Source: Otatea glauca
Taxonomy: Eukaryota; Streptophyta; Magnoliopsida; Poales; Poaceae
Direction: 5' to 3'
Length of the DNA stretch: 64,000 nt
NCBI GenBank assembly: GCA_036346275.1
Contig: CM070711.1
Span: 52,639,435-52,703,434, forward strand
The notes beneath the pieces are model-generated. The model did no database searches. It saw nothing but the letters and a program-made list of their open reading frames with translations, and was not told the origin of the DNA. This document shows positions 11,508 to 24,295 of the stretch, piece after piece. The translations under genes and the position numbers were made by a program. Numbering within the stretch: the stretch's first letter is position 1; every line of letters begins with the position of its first letter.

Positions 11508-11715
11508 TGTTGGGAAACCCTCGTGGCCCATGGAAAGCCCACGTTGACCCTTTGCGAAACCCTAGATGGCGCTATAAAGGGGGGGTCCCCTATGTACAAG
11601 AAATCATTAGCAATAAAGAATTTGCTTTGTTGCTCTCCCTAAACACGTGTCTCTCTTTTTCATTCTTCAATTCGGATCTGTCTGGGACTATTCGATTCAA
11701 TGGCGTTCCTTAACA
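11508..11715 (+). repeat. 3' LTR of Copia element
   Basis: 208 bp with the same termini as the 5' LTR. A TATA-like GCGCTATAAAGG near 11570 points toward the P450 gene. It carries several single-base losses and a few substitutions relative to the 5' LTR. Confidence 0.93.
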
Positions 11716-12243
11716 GTTCATCACAGATTCCTCCGCTGTTAACATGGGAAAGGAATCTGTCCTCGCCAGATAGTACAGTTCTTTACAGAGAAAAACGGTT
11801 AGAAATAGCTAAGGGAATAGTATGATCGGACACCGCTTGGTACGATCGACCACCCAGCCTTCGATGGCTCGGTGACGAGCGCGCATAAACGATCCATGCA
11901 GCCACATAAGCCATTTCACACCGCGACGTGCTCCGTCCGTTTTCTACGTTTTCCCTCGTCGGACCGCCGATTTTGTCCAAATTTCGCCGCGCTGCTTTTT
12001 CACGTGAAAAGGCCACCGGCCGTGGACTGTAGAACCATCGCGGAAATAGCGCGCGGGCAAATGTGCAAGAACAAACCCAGAATGACAGGAAAAGAATAGG
12101 GAACAAAGCACACACGCTTTTATATATAACGGTGGAGCGGCGAGCGGCTACCACTCGTACTCCCACTTGATCAATTCTGGACAACATTCCGTTCCCCTTC
12201 AGCGTCACACTGCTGCTCCTGTTCCCAAAACAACGCCGAAAGC
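11716..12243 (+). promoter_or_regulatory. P450 proximal promoter and 5' UTR
   Basis: Host sequence between the Copia 3' LTR and the P450 start codon. It contains a TATA box at 12121-12129. Transcription would be expected roughly 25-35 bp downstream, giving a 5' UTR of about 90 bp. No other control element is claimed. Confidence 0.65.
12121..12129 (+). promoter_or_regulatory. TATA box of the P450 gene
   Basis: TATATATAA lies about 115 bp upstream of the start codon in otherwise GC-richer sequence. Confidence 0.7.
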
Positions 12244-15200
12244 ATGGTGGCGACTAGCGGGGCAGGACCACTAGGTGTGGAGGCTCATTCTCCTTTCCGA
12301 TGGGAGCATGCGCAGCTGCTGCTGTACGCGCTCGCCGGCGCGGCCCTCGCGTGGTGCGCCGTGCGGGCCCTGGAGTGGGCGTGGTGGGGGCCGCGGCGCC
12401 TGGGGCGGGCGCTGCGGGCGCAGGGCCTCCGCGGCAAAGCGTACCGTTCCGTGGCCGGCGACGCACCGCTGAACGAGCGGCTCAACAGGGAGGCCAGGTC
12501 CCGGACCATGCCGCTGCGCTGCCACGACGTCGTGCCGCGGGCGATGCCGCTGTTCCATCAGACCATGAAGGAGCACGGTACATATATGCCTGTCTTGTTG
12601 ATTCCTCTCGATCAATTCTTGGAATTTACTCGGTAGCATATAAAGAGCTTACGAGTTCGAAAATAAACCGGTATCTCGCTGGCTCAAGTCGATGGCCTAG
12701 AAATGATGTTATTTTTTCAAATTTTTAGTGTTATTGAGCTATTTTTCTTGTTCTTCGAAAAATAAGCTTAACCTTATCTGGCTTGCAATGGATCTAGAAC
12801 AGCCGGAGATATAGACCACCAGAAAATATATAAAGTCATGGGCTTTTATTCGAAGAGTATTATCAGGAAACTTCCATGCAGCATCCAACGCCTCCTTCCT
12901 ATTGGCTAGCAAATAGCAGTAGTATACCTAGTAGTATCCACTATCACTAACTACATTTCCTACAGGGGAAAGACCAAGTGCATCAGTAGTCCAATTGGCA
13001 AGGTTCTCAGATTACTGTGATGATGACCCGAATGTAATCCCACCATTTGTGTCCTAATGGCTGAGTTTTTTTCTGGGTTAATATTGTCACATTCATGGGG
13101 GGTCCCAAGTTAAAAATAGACGCATAATACACAAATATTTTTGACGTCTTTTACTTTTTACGGCGTCTTATGTACAACTTTGACAACTGTTATTTATCAC
13201 AATATAGCTATAGAAATTTTAAATTATAAGAGTATGAAACTATTTTTTAAAACAAATAAATCCATTTTACACTCTTGAACTTAAAAAAAACTATTTAACA
13301 TCCATCACCTATGAAACTAGGTATTTAGCACCCTAAGCTTACAATATCATATCAATTTACACTCCGAGGCGGTTTTGGAGAGCTATTTTGCTAACAGTGA
13401 TCCAACTTAGGGTGGATTCTATCATGTTGGCAGCCATATCAATGATTTTTGCTTATATGGATCCAAATAAGAGAAGAGATGATAACAAGAAAAAGAAAGA
13501 GAATAGATATGGAGAGAAAGGATGGAGAAAGAGGTTGACGGTTTGGATGTCAACACCCTTGAATTCGGTTTTATTACCAAAACTCGATGGCGTGGCTGCA
13601 GATATGACAAAAACCATCTCGAGTAGGATCCACACCATCAAAACCGTTTTAATGTGTCAATTGACCGGTTTTGTAAGTTTAGAGAGTTAAATACCCAGTT
13701 TTGTAGTTAAAGGTGTAAGTTGGATTTTTTTTTGGAAAGTTTAGAGGGTGTAAAATAGATTTATTTCTTTTCTTTTTAAGAATCTTATCGCATATTCAAA
13801 GTTGCCCAGGCCCATAGAAATCGGAGACGTGTATCCATTTAAAGAAAACAGCTAACAAGCATAACTGTGATTGTGACAATCGGTTGACAGGTAAAATGTC
13901 GATCACCTGGTTTGGGCCAGTGCCTAGGGTGACCATTACCAAGCCCGAGCTGGTGCGTGAAGTTCTGTCCAACAAGTTCGGCCACTTTGAGAAGCTCAAG
14001 ATTGGCCGTCTTCAGAGGTTGCTGCACAACGGTGTGGGTAGCCACGAGGGGAAAAATGGGCCAAGCACCGGAGGATCATCAACCCTGCCTTCCACCTGGA
14101 GAAGCTCAAGGTGATATTTCTGGCATTAACATGGCAATCGTGAGCTTAGCTGAGTGATTCAACCCCTAGTTCAGGCTGTAACAAAATTTGACCTAAAATT
14201 TCAGCGCATGTTGCCTGCTTTCGCCGCATGTTGCACGGAGTTGGTGAACAGATGGGAAGGTTTACCAACAGGTGATGAGCCATGCGAGGTAGATGTTTGG
14301 CCTGAGTTTCAGAACCTGACAGGGGATGTCATCTCCCGGGCTGCATTCGGCAGCAGCTACCTTGAAGGCAGGAGGATTTTCCAGCTGCAGGGGGAACAGG
14401 TTGAGCTCGTCGTGCTGGCCATGAATAAGCTATATATCCCTGGTTATTTGTGAGTTCTTTGTTACTCTCCTTTTGCATTTACTAAGGCTCAGCAATTTGC
14501 TTTGCTCCTACGGTACTGACGAATTCTGTTCAGGTTCTTGCCTACCAGAGCCAACCTAAGGATGAAGCAGATTGCTACAGAGATCGAGGGGATCCTGAAA
14601 GGCATCATCGCGAAAAGAGAGAACGCCTTGAAAGCCGGGGAAGAAGGCAGCGACGATCTTCTCGGCCTGCTGCTGGAGTCGAACATGGAACATTCCAAGG
14701 GAAACAGCAACTCGAAGGCCGGCATCACGACCGACGATGTGATCGGAGAGTGCAAGCTGTTCTACTTCGCCGGCATGGAGACCACTTCGGTGCTGCTCAC
14801 GTGGACGATGGTCGTGCTCTGCATGCACCCGGAGTGGCAGGACCGCGCAAGGGAGGAGGTCCTGCACGTCTTCGGCACCAGCACGCCGGATTACGACGGC
14901 TTAAGTCGCCTAAGAATCGTAAGTAGCACAAGTTTTATCTGTAGATCCTGAATGGTCAATTAAAGATCAATCGAAATATCCAAGAGTGTTGCATCCTGTA
15001 ATTGCATTGCAGGTGACCATGGTGCTGTACGAGGTGCTGCGGCTATACCCGCCGCTGACCGCGCTCCACCGGAAAACGTACAAGCCGATGGAGCTCGGCG
15101 GCATCAGGTACCCTGCAGGCGTGGTGCTCATGCTGCCGCTGCTGTGCATCCACCACGACAAGGACATCTGGGGGCCGGACGCCGACGAGTTCTGTCCGGA

Positions 15201-15441
15201 GAGGTTCGCGGAGGGGATCTCCAAGGCTTCCGGGGACGTGCCGGCGTTCTTCCCGTTCGGCTGGGGCCCGCGAATCTGCATCGGCCAGAACTTCGCGCTG
15301 CTCGAGGCCAAGATGGGGCTCACCATGATCCTGCAGCGCTTCTCCTTCGAGCTCTCGCCGGCCTACACGCACGCGCCGTTCCCTGTGGGCATGCTGCAGC
15401 CGGAGCACGGTGCGCAGGTCAAGCTCAGGAGGCTTCAGTGA
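12244..15441 (+). CDS. CYP72A-type cytochrome P450, 5 exons, 1-bp frameshift in exon 2
   Basis: Membrane-anchored monooxygenase of the CYP72 clan; substrate unknown. Exons are 12244-12577, 13891-14110, 14205-14449, 14534-14918 and 15013-15441; all introns are GT-AG. With one missing base restored in exon 2 the frame gives 537 residues, normal for CYP72A. An N-terminal membrane helix spans about residues 23-47, followed by [18 protein letters not shown], typical of CYP72A. The I-helix has AGMETT (346-351), the K-helix ExxR is EVLR (402-405), PERF is at 457-460, and the haem loop is [10 protein letters not shown] with Cys 484. An A-run near 14053 in exon 2 has five A where six are needed to read [11 protein letters not shown]. 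The single-base shift truncates the protein unless it is a sequencing error. All other exons are open. ATG 12244 is the first ATG after the TATA box. Confidence 0.93.
13254..13767. mobile_element. MITE-like inverted-repeat element in P450 intron 1
   Basis: The ends form imperfect inverted repeats of roughly 85 bp. The left end reads AAATAAATCCATTTTACACT; the reverse complement of the right end reads AAATAAATCTATTTTACACC. Further in, CTAGGTATTTAGCACCCTAA pairs with CTGGGTATTTAACTCTCTAA. It is about 514 bp long and non-coding. I see no clear target duplication, so the superfamily is undecided. It accounts for over a third of the 1313-bp intron. Confidence 0.75.
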
Positions 15442-15500
15442 GCTGACTAGCTGTCTATACATCGACGGGTTGATCTGCATGTACAGCTTAATTGGTGTAT

Positions 15501-15506
15501 AATAAA
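15501..15506 (+). terminator. polyadenylation signal of the P450 gene
   Basis: AATAAA lies 60 bp after the stop codon within AT-rich sequence, a plausible near-upstream element for 3' end formation. Confidence 0.6.
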
Positions 15507-15509
15507 AAC

Positions 15510-16473
15510 TACTCAACTACCTTTACAAGGCATGGTTGTAGATTGACCTTCTATTGAGTACGTACGGTTGTATCAGGAAGTTACATATTTAGACTTCAAT
15601 CTGCTCATCTGCATGTGTAGCAGGGTAAGTTTGGATGTTGTACAAAAACTGCTGTTGTAAAACTAAGAAGTGCTCTCATGAGGCATGCTGTATGACAAAA
15701 TGGGACAGAGACATGGTGCAGTTTGAAAGTTTGCAATCCCCATTAAATCTAACCGTTGGATCGAGCGAATGGATGATCGAGATTGGAAAAAAACGGTTGC
15801 TACAGTGTCTACTAAAGTATTTTTGCTACAGGTCCAAAAAAAAACTCGCTCGTCACTTTTCGGTCGAATGGTTGGATGGGGACTGCAAACTTGGCAGTCC
15901 CCGTACCAACTGCATCTCCTCCCTGCCCGAGAAAATGATGGTTAATGCTGTAGTTAGTGGGCACCTGCAATGCGGTGAACTTCTGGGATCATTTTTTTTA
16001 TCATTTTGGTATGATATCGATTCTTTGAGAAGATGTGCACATTAACAAATGAATTGGGTCCGGCCTGCAGTGGCTGGGGTCATGAGTTCAAGCCACATCT
16101 TGTACCTAAATTCAAAGGTTCATAGTTCCTCATGTGTGTTCGCTATTTTAGTCTTGATTGTATCATAAGCCCATGTTAGTTTGACAAGCACATTAGATTT
16201 TATTAGTGTGAAATCATGTGGAGATCCCTAAATTTCTTGTTGATGATGAGTAATTGACTCTTTGATTGAGTTTGATGCGTATTTAAATTGGCTTGAAGTT
16301 TGAGTTTGAAAAGAGTTGAAAAGAATGAAGTCCTTTCTGTTTTGTTTGTTTCGGATGATTCGAAGTTATCGGGCAAACAAACAGATTGTTGGAATAGGAA
16401 GGACCGAAACTTATATGTTTCGGATAATCCGGATATAATGGATCATACCTATATGTGGATGATCCGAAGATAG
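15510..16473. other. P450 downstream flank, no gene seen
   Basis: Unassigned sequence up to the E1 5' LTR. The open frame at 15635-16045 has no recognisable domain. It ends with GATAG at 16469-16473, the left target duplication of E1. Confidence 0.45.
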
Positions 16474-17153
16474 TGTTTGCACCGGAATTTGGCAACGTGT
16501 GGTCAAGTCGTCAGGTTATAGATAGGTAGATGTTTTGGCCGATATTGCATAAGGAAAGGATAATTCAAATATGGATTGTGACCGATATTGATTTAAAACA
16601 TGAGATCTATCCGAGTAAAGGCCGATACGGATCATAGAGAACAGCGTGTCGGAGTTGGATACGATCGGCCGATGTGCTATAAAAGAGGTTCGGGGGCAAG
16701 CAAGAAGAACAACACAATCAAATTAAACAACTCGCATTACTTTTTATTTATTTTTCTTGTCGACTAGGAGTAGCTCAGTAATTTAGATTTCCTCTTGTAA
16801 TGTGATTCTGATCAATAAAGTTGCGCATCGTCGATTGTTGGTCTCCATCGATTACGCCCATCAGGTTAGATTTTTCGATCTTGTTGCGCATCACCTTTTT
16901 CGGGAAGATCTACCTCCTATTATCTAATTAGCTCTAATCGGCTTATTAGACTTATCGTTACCATAGATTTGATCGGCCTTCTAGCTATTTAGATCTTTGC
17001 CGATTGCCTCGCTAGATCGGCTTTGAGTGTATTTTGTTTATCTCTTACCGATTGCAGGATCAAATCGGTTGGCACGCCTCGAATCCTTGAACCCAGCATT
17101 CGTCGCGTGTGTTGTAGTCGATAGACCCTCCTTCATATTTTTTGGCTCCAACA
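16474..17153 (+). repeat. E1 5' LTR
   Basis: 680 bp from TGTTTGCACCGG to GGCTCCAACA. TATA-like GTGCTATAAAAGAGG is near 16675 and AATAAAGTTGCGCA near 16815. Confidence 0.95.
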
Positions 17154-17159
17154 CACTCT

Positions 17160-17177
17160 TGTCACGCCCAGTGGGAT
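17160..17177 (+). promoter_or_regulatory. E1 primer-binding site
   Basis: TGTCACGCCCAGTGGGAT begins 6 bp after the LTR. E2 has TGGCACGCCCGGTGGGAC at the same 6-bp offset, so E1 carries a mutated version. The tRNA identity is not assigned. Confidence 0.65.
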
Positions 17178-17181
17178 ACGA

Positions 17182-19440
17182 TATCTTCACTAGGGAAGTC
17201 AATTCCGCCATCCGATCTCAACGCTGAAGCCATAATCGTCTCTACTCTAGAAGATTTAACGCCAAAACAATGCAGAGAGATTGAAGATTGTAAAGATGAA
17301 CTTGAGGAGATGATGTTGGGTTGTTATAAAAATAACCTAATGCGGTGTCACTCAGAAGGCTGCATTGCCGACAGTTAATGCCCTTGGCAATGAGGGAATT
17401 ACTGACACCTCTGTAAGCCAATACATGCCCGCACAAGCCAAATTATCGGCTATGATTAATCAGTCTATACATTATGCATTGATTAACCAATCATCGGCTC
17501 TAGTCACGCTACTTAAGCCGATGATAACTAATAGTGTAAAAACCATAGCTCAAGAGTTGGCATTAGCTGAAAGCCTGCTCGACTCAGTGCAAGTCTTGCT
17601 GAATTATCCTGTTTATTTGGTACCGCAAAACACTTAAGGCATAGTAGCCGATCCTAAACCATTGATTATAAGTTCACCCTTAATTATGATGCTAACCCAA
17701 CCCACGTTATACTTCCACGAGGCTCTCGTGTAGGTGGGGTTGTGCATTACCATGCTTATACTGATGTTGCCAAGTTAGATGTGTCGGCTAACTTGCCACC
17801 ATCAGCTCCATTCTACGTTTTTCCCCAATCGGTTCCACAGCCGATTGAACCTAACAAGCATCCGCAATACGTTGAACCGATTCTACAAAGGAATACGGCC
17901 CTATACAAGGTTGTAACGTACTCGGAACCCTTTGTTCTGGTGCCAAAGCTGACTGTTAGGAGGAATAATAGATATGAACAATTTCCTCAATACGCATCGG
18001 CTCAACCAACTCGCCAACCTGAGCTTATGCTCGGGGGGCAGAATGCCAATTATGATCATAATTAGTAGACTCTTAACAGCATATCAGCTAATACAGTTAA
18101 TTGGGCTAACCAGATATCTGCCGTATTGAGAGATCAATTCGGCATAGAACCCAAGGGGAAGGTTATTGGCTATAGGAAACCATATCCTAATTACATCGAC
18201 CACATGCCTTACCCTAACAATTTCAAGGTTCCTGATTTCGCTAAGTTTTCTGGGGATGACTCTGTTACCACGTTGGAGCATGTCGGACATTTTATTGCAC
18301 AGTATGGTGAGGCTACCCAGTCCGACGGATTGAAAATTAGGTTATTCCCATTATCTCTGTCAGGGGCTGCTTTTACTTGGTTTACTGGTTTACCCCCAAA
18401 TTTGGTTCATTTTTGGACCGATTTGGAAAACCGAATCCATGAATACTTTTTCTCTGGCAGTTTGGAAATCAGGATTTCAGACATAAGCTCTATCCGTCAG
18501 AAATTTAGAGAATCAGTGACAGATTATATCTAAAGGTTCAGAGAGGTTAGAAATAAGTGTTTTAGTGTCACTTTACTCGATAATCAATTAGCCGATTTGG
18601 CCTTCTAAGGGCTAATTCCCCAGTTGAGGGAAAAATTTGGCGGACAAGAATTCACCGATTTATGTCATCTGTTGTATAGGGTATCGGCTCAAGAAGGCTG
18701 TTTTACCGATAATAGGGCCTTTAGAGACAAATTAAAGGTTAATAACAACAATAGAGATAAGGAAAAGCTAAAGTTAACCTCATTGACTATTGTTCAAGCG
18801 AGTCTTCTGAAGATGTCGTGGTTGAAATAAATATAGCCGAACAGGTTAAGGGATCTAAGAAGTCCTTAGTCTGTTCTTGGCTTAAACCGACTAAAAATAA
18901 GTCAAAAATAAAATACACATTTTATGTCTCTAAGTGTGATCGTATTTTTGATCTACTATTGCAAGAAAAGATTATACGATTGCTTGAGGGACATGTCATA
19001 CCATTGGCTGATGAGATCAAAAAGCGAAGGTATTGCAAGTTGCATGATTTTTTTTCATAATACTAACGACTGCAATATTTTTCATAGTAGATACAATTGG
19101 ATATAGAAGCGGCTGACTGAAGTTCGCTGAAGAGCCTACAATGCAGATCGACGCTAATCCTTTTCCAATAAACATGGGTCAATTCTCTGGAAAGGGAAAA
19201 GAGCCGATGCAAGATGAAGGGTCAAAGGTTGCTCGGTATGTTAATATTCAATCAACTTTCAGCGACAAGGAGACCCTAAAAATTATGGTCGGTTCACTAC
19301 AGATAGAGAACGACCGTGAAGGAAAAAGCTCAAGGACCGTCAAACCCAAAGGTGACTTGCAAATTGGCAAATGGTATAAGGCAAAGAGGTTATCGCTACC
19401 ATGACAGCCGATTCAGAAACCCAAGCTGACTTTTCCTTAG
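17182..19440 (+). pseudogene. E1 gag, broken
   Basis: Frames at 17182-18065 (SDLNAEAIIVSTLEDLTP; an ALINQSSALVTLLKPMI block) precede the retrotransposon Gag capsid-like domain at 18126-18533 (KVPDFAKFSGDDSVTTLEH; FTWFTGLPPNLVHFWTDLEN). It continues after a stop to about 18830 with LREKFGGQEFTDLCHLLYRV. A Cys/His segment (RRYCKLHDFFS) near 19050 is the decayed nucleocapsid-like part. E2 carries the homologous gag on the minus strand with the same order. Multiple stops break the frame. Confidence 0.85.
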
Positions 19441-22400
19441 TTATTTGAAGAATATGAAAGACAGAATGATAGGCTGCGTTATCCTACACGTCAGCCAAAT
19501 AACTTATACTGACCTGATAATTTGGAGAGAGCTCACCAGCGATGCCCCTTCTGGTTTGTTGGGAGAGGGGATCGGCTTTGTCGTCGTCATACACATGCCC
19601 GATGGAGCACTATCCTCAAGATAATTGGCCAAGGCGATGGCTAAAAACAGATTATCTAAGCCGGTCCAAGACTATTCTGATAAAAGTCAGAGAAGGTCAA
19701 TTTATGAAAGGATTTCTGCACCAGATTAGGTCCTAATACAAACGGAAGAGGAATCAAGCTTTGTGGCTCAAGTCAATCTTGTGGGAAAAATAAGAAAGCC
19801 GATTGAACCTAAACCAAGGTGGTGTCCTCCAGGTCTTAGTCAATCATAACGAAGAAGACTTCGGCGGCTAAGGACCCTAGAGATGAAGGAGGCTGAGTAA
19901 GAGAAACAAAGAGATCAAGCTTTCAATGAACTTCGGCCGATTAAAACTGTTAAAAAGGAGTGGAGAAAAAAGGAGCCAGTTGAAGAAGAATTGGATTGAG
20001 TCGATGACTTAGATTCGCCTATGATTCAGGATGACACTCCACCATTGGACATCAACATGGTATTCACACTGCCGGTTGAGTTCAAAATAAAGACTTAATC
20101 GGTTAAAGAGACGTTCGCTCAGTTGTGCTTAGGGGCTCAAGATGCAGTTTTCGAGAAACCTCGAGATGCTCATCAGCATCTAAAGCCATTATACCTAAAA
20201 GGGCATATTAACGACAAGCCAATATCAAGAATGCTCGTTGATGGCAGAGCAACTATCAACTTAATGCCATACACTACCTGTAAGAAGTTAAGTAAGTCCG
20301 GTGAAGATCTCATTAAGACTAATATGGTTTTAAATGATTTCATAAGCGATCCCACTGAGGCAAGGGGGTTATGGTGACAGAATTAACAATTGGCAGTAAA
20401 ACATTGCCGACTGCTTTCTTTGTAGTCAACATCAAAGGAAACTACATCGTCCTGCTTTGATTCATGCCAATTGCTGCATACCATCGACTATGCACCAAAT
20501 GCTCGTTTAGTGGAACGGTGATGAGGTTGAAGTTATTCGAGCCGATACATCAGCTCTTATTGTTATGGCTAGTTCAGATACGAATTGGCAACACGAGGAA
20601 GCTGAATGTGTGTTGGGCAAAGCTTTGGACGATTGTGATTTCATCTACATCAACAAGATAGGGCTTATTCTGATCAATGTGAGGCCAAGTACACTTGATC
20701 GAACTGATGAAATCTTGCACCGATTGAGTCCAAATTGGCAATAAAGGCTTTACAAGGTAGAGTGCAAAGCTATCGGCAAATGATGGATAGCTATGAGGCC
20801 ATTGAAGAATTTCAAGAAATTGAGAAATTAGGTCAGGGTTTTACATCGATGGATTTATTAGAAGTCGATATAGGTAATGGTGATAGAAAAAGACCAACTT
20901 TTATTAGTTTAAAGTTAGATGCAGATTATAAGAAAAAGTTGGTTAAGATTCTAAGAAATTATAAAGATTGTTTTGCTTAGAAATATCATGAGATGCCTGG
21001 TTTAAGTTGACAACTTGTTGAACACCGGCTACCTATAAAGGCAGGTTATCGGTCATTTAAACAGTCTCCTAGACGATTTAATCTGACTTTGTACAATATT
21101 ATAAAAGAGGAAATCGAATGATTGCTAGAGGCCAAGTTTATCAGGCTTTATCGATACACTGAGTGAGTTTCCAATATCACTCCTGTTATGAAGAAAAATG
21201 GCAAGTTAAGAGTGTGCGTTGATTTCAGAGACCTAAACAAAGCTACACCAAAGGATGAATACCCGATGCCAATAGCCGATATGCTTATCGATGCTGCATT
21301 AGAGAATAAGATTATTAGTTTTCTCGATGGCAATGCCGAGTATAACCAAATATTTATTGCAAAAGCCGATATACCTAAGACTACCTTCAGGTGCCCAGGT
21401 GTTCTAGGATTATTTGAGTGGGCAGTAATGATGTTTGGCTTGAAAAATACTAGTGCAACATACCAGCATGCTATGGATTTAATTTTTCATGACCTAATCA
21501 GCCATATTATGGAGATCTACATCGATGATGTTGTTGTAAAGTCTAAAGAAGACTTGCAGTATTTAGCTGATTTGGAAACAGTGTTCAAGAATACAAGAGC
21601 ACATGGCTTAAAAATGAATCCATATAAGTGTGCTTTTGGCATGTCGGCTGGTCAGTTTTTGAGCTTCATGGTTCATGAAAGAGAAATTGAGGTCAATCAG
21701 GAAAGAGTCAAAGCTATAGCCAAAACCAAGCCGCCGACATGTAAAAATAATTTGCAGAAGTTGATCGGTAAGATTAATTAATTATGGCAATTTATTTCAA
21801 ATCTGTCTGGTCGTATCAGTGCATTTACCCCATTGTTGAAATTGAAAGACAATCAAGAGTTTGTATGGGGAACCGATCAGCAGAGAGCTTTTGAGAATGT
21901 TAAGGAGTACTTGACCAATCCTCTAGTTTTGGCTCGCTGCAAAAATGTATACCATTCAAGTTATATATATCGGCTGAGGAGGAGACTATCAGAGCTATGT
22001 TGGCATAAGAGATTGATAGAAAAGAGCAGGTTATTTTCTACTTAATCTGACGATTAATTGACACTGAAACCAGGTATCCCTTTGTAGAAAAACTCTGCTT
22101 ATCTTTATATTTTGCTTGCACGAAGTTAAGGCATTATATTTTAGCATCGGCCTGTAAGGTTATTTGTAAAATCAATGTTATGAAATATATACTTTCAACT
22201 CCGATTTTGTGTGGTTGACTTGGTAAATGGGCCTATGCACTTATCGAGTTTGACCTAACATATGAATCGACTAAGAAGGTTAAAGGACAGGTAATAGCCA
22301 ATTTTATAACAGGACATGAGATTAATGCCAATTTGGTATCTGTAGCCCCTTGGCAGTTGTTTTTTGATGGACAGTGTGTCAATAGGGCGATGGTATTGGA

Positions 22401-24056
22401 ATAGTGTTGGTTTCGCCAAAAGGGCGTAATTTTGAATTTTCATTTAGGCTAAATTGATGATGTTCCAACAACTAAGCCGAGTACGAAGCATTACTTAGAG
22501 GCCTACAGTTACTCAAAAATATCAGAGTCGATTCTGTTGAGGCCTATGGTGATTCTTTATTGGTCGTACAACATGCTAAGGGGGTATAACTGTTATGATG
22601 AAATTTTGGTCAAGTATTTAGAATAGTGTCTTACTGTAATCGGTTTATTCACCTCTTTCTCTATTAGTCATATTCCTCGAGAAATGAATGACAAGGCTAA
22701 CTTACTAGGTCAACAAGCATCGGACTATAAAGTTTTTGGCCAACATAAGGAATGTGAGCTGATTGAGAAAACGGTCATGTGTGTGGCTACCAATGACTGG
22801 AGGACAAAAATAATAGAATACTTGATTGGTCCCTCCAAACCTACTGATTGGAAAATTAGGCGACAAGCTTTAAAGTATGTTGTTCTTGATAATGTATTAT
22901 ATTATCTTTCTTTAAAGGGTTTGTTGCTAAGATGCCTTGAAACCGATGAAGCAAAGGTTGTTATAGGAGAAATGCATGAAGGTATTTGTGGGTCTCATCA
23001 GTCGGCTCATAAGATGAAGTAGCTATTAAGACTCACTGTGTATTTTTTGGCCAACAATGCTCAAGGATTGCTTCAAGTATTACAAAGGATGCCAGACATG
23101 TTAGAAATTTGGCAATGTGCAATTAGCTCTAGTATCAGTTTTACACCCGATCACCAAGCCTTGGCCATTTAGAGGATGAGGGATAAATGTAATTGGTCAA
23201 ATATTTCCTACATAAAGCAAAGGCCATAGGTTTATGTTGGCCACGACCAATTATTTCTCTAAATGGGTTGAAGCAATCCCACTCAAGAAAGTTACAAGTG
23301 TTGAAGCCATCGAATTTGTTACAGAACATATTATCCATCGGCTTGAGATTTCGCAAACTAGTATGATCGATCAAGGAACTGTGTTTATGTCCGATGACTT
23401 TCAGAATTTTGCAAAAAGTTTGGGTATCAACCTATTGAATTCATCAACTTATTATGCTCAAGCTAACGGTCAAGCCAAATTGTCTAACAAGACATTAATC
23501 AAGCTGATCAAGAGGACAATTGATGAAAAACCAAGGAATTAGCAGTCAACGCTATCGAAGTCGTTGTGGGCTTATTGGCTTGCTTACCATAGGGTGACAA
23601 AGATTTCACCTTATCAATTAGTCTATGGGCAATAAGCTGTTTTACCTGTAGAGACTAATATCGACTCCATACGAGTAGCCAGGCAAAATAGTTTATCGGC
23701 TCAAGACTACAAGGGTTTGATGATTGATAATTTGGACAATTTGGCAGAGTTGCATTTGCATACATTGGATCGTCTTAAGATGAATAAGGCAAGAGTTGCT
23801 AAAGCCTACAACAAAAAGGTAATGCCTAAGTCTTTATGCGAAGCCGATTTGGTCTGGAAAACTATACTACTTATCGGCTCTAGAGATAACCAATTTGGCA
23901 AGTGGTCTCCAACATGGGAAGGATCGTACAAAATAAATCGGCTTGTGGATGGGAATTCTTACATTTTGGAGACGTTGCAAGGTGTAGTGTTTCCTAAGGC
24001 GATTAATAGGAAATACTTAAAGAAATACTATCCTAGCGTTTGGGTTGGTTCTTGAT
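19441..24056 (+). pseudogene. E1 pol (PR-RT-RNase H-aRNase H-INT), broken
   Basis: Retropepsin-like site RMLVDGRATINLMPY is at about 20229-20273 (DGR where DGG/DSG is usual). RT spans 21180-21780 (VCVDFRDLNKATPKDEYPMP; MEIYIDDVVVKSK, YIDD intact at 21518-21529). RNase H lies near 21833-22200. A second RNase H-like domain starts near 22345 (LVSVAPWQLFFDG) and is frameshifted. Integrase runs 22684-24056, with HEGICGSHQSAHKMK and the core TNYFSKWVEAIPLKK, MIDQGTVFMSDDF, QANGQAKLSNKTL. The first catalytic Asp reads Asn and the Glu reads Lys, while E2 keeps both. It ends RKYLKKYYPSVWVGS with TGA at 24054-24056. Inactive. Confidence 0.9.
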
Positions 24057-24295
24057 TGGCTACAAGAAGTTATCAATTGGGAGGCCAAGTTAACTCGTTG
24101 CAGTTAATTCTGGCTTAACTAGAAATATAAAGCCGATTGCATGCATTGTGAAGGAATCAAGATATGAATAAACAATCGGTTAAATAGCCGATTATCATTA
24201 CAAAGTACTTAAAACATTCCAAAAATTGTTTTCAAGTAGCCAACATTACAAACATTCATGATTGTTCAAATGACCCTATTACAAGCAATGGCCGA

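Larger units (their letters stand above)
7373..11715 (+). mobile_element. Ty1/Copia LTR retrotransposon, gag-less, decayed
   Basis: Paired LTRs (7373-7598 and 11508-11715) begin TGTTGGGAAACCC and end CCTTAACA. They flank a Copia-order internal region: protease, GAG-pre-integrase, integrase, reverse transcriptase, RNase H. A purine tract precedes the 3' LTR. Only 60 bp separates the 5' LTR from the protease start, so gag is absent. Five-base flanks are GTTTC and GTTCA, an imperfect target duplication at best. Several stops and frameshifts interrupt pol. At 4.3 kb it is a shortened, non-autonomous copy. It lies about 530 bp upstream of the P450 start codon in the same orientation. Confidence 0.92.

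Noticed and set aside
12254..12728. Additional open frames on both strands over P450 exon 1
   Set aside because: Shadows of the GC-rich coding exon; the CYP72A frame explains the region.
15635..16045. 136-codon frame downstream of the P450 gene
   Set aside because: No recognisable domain; also within repeat-like non-coding DNA.
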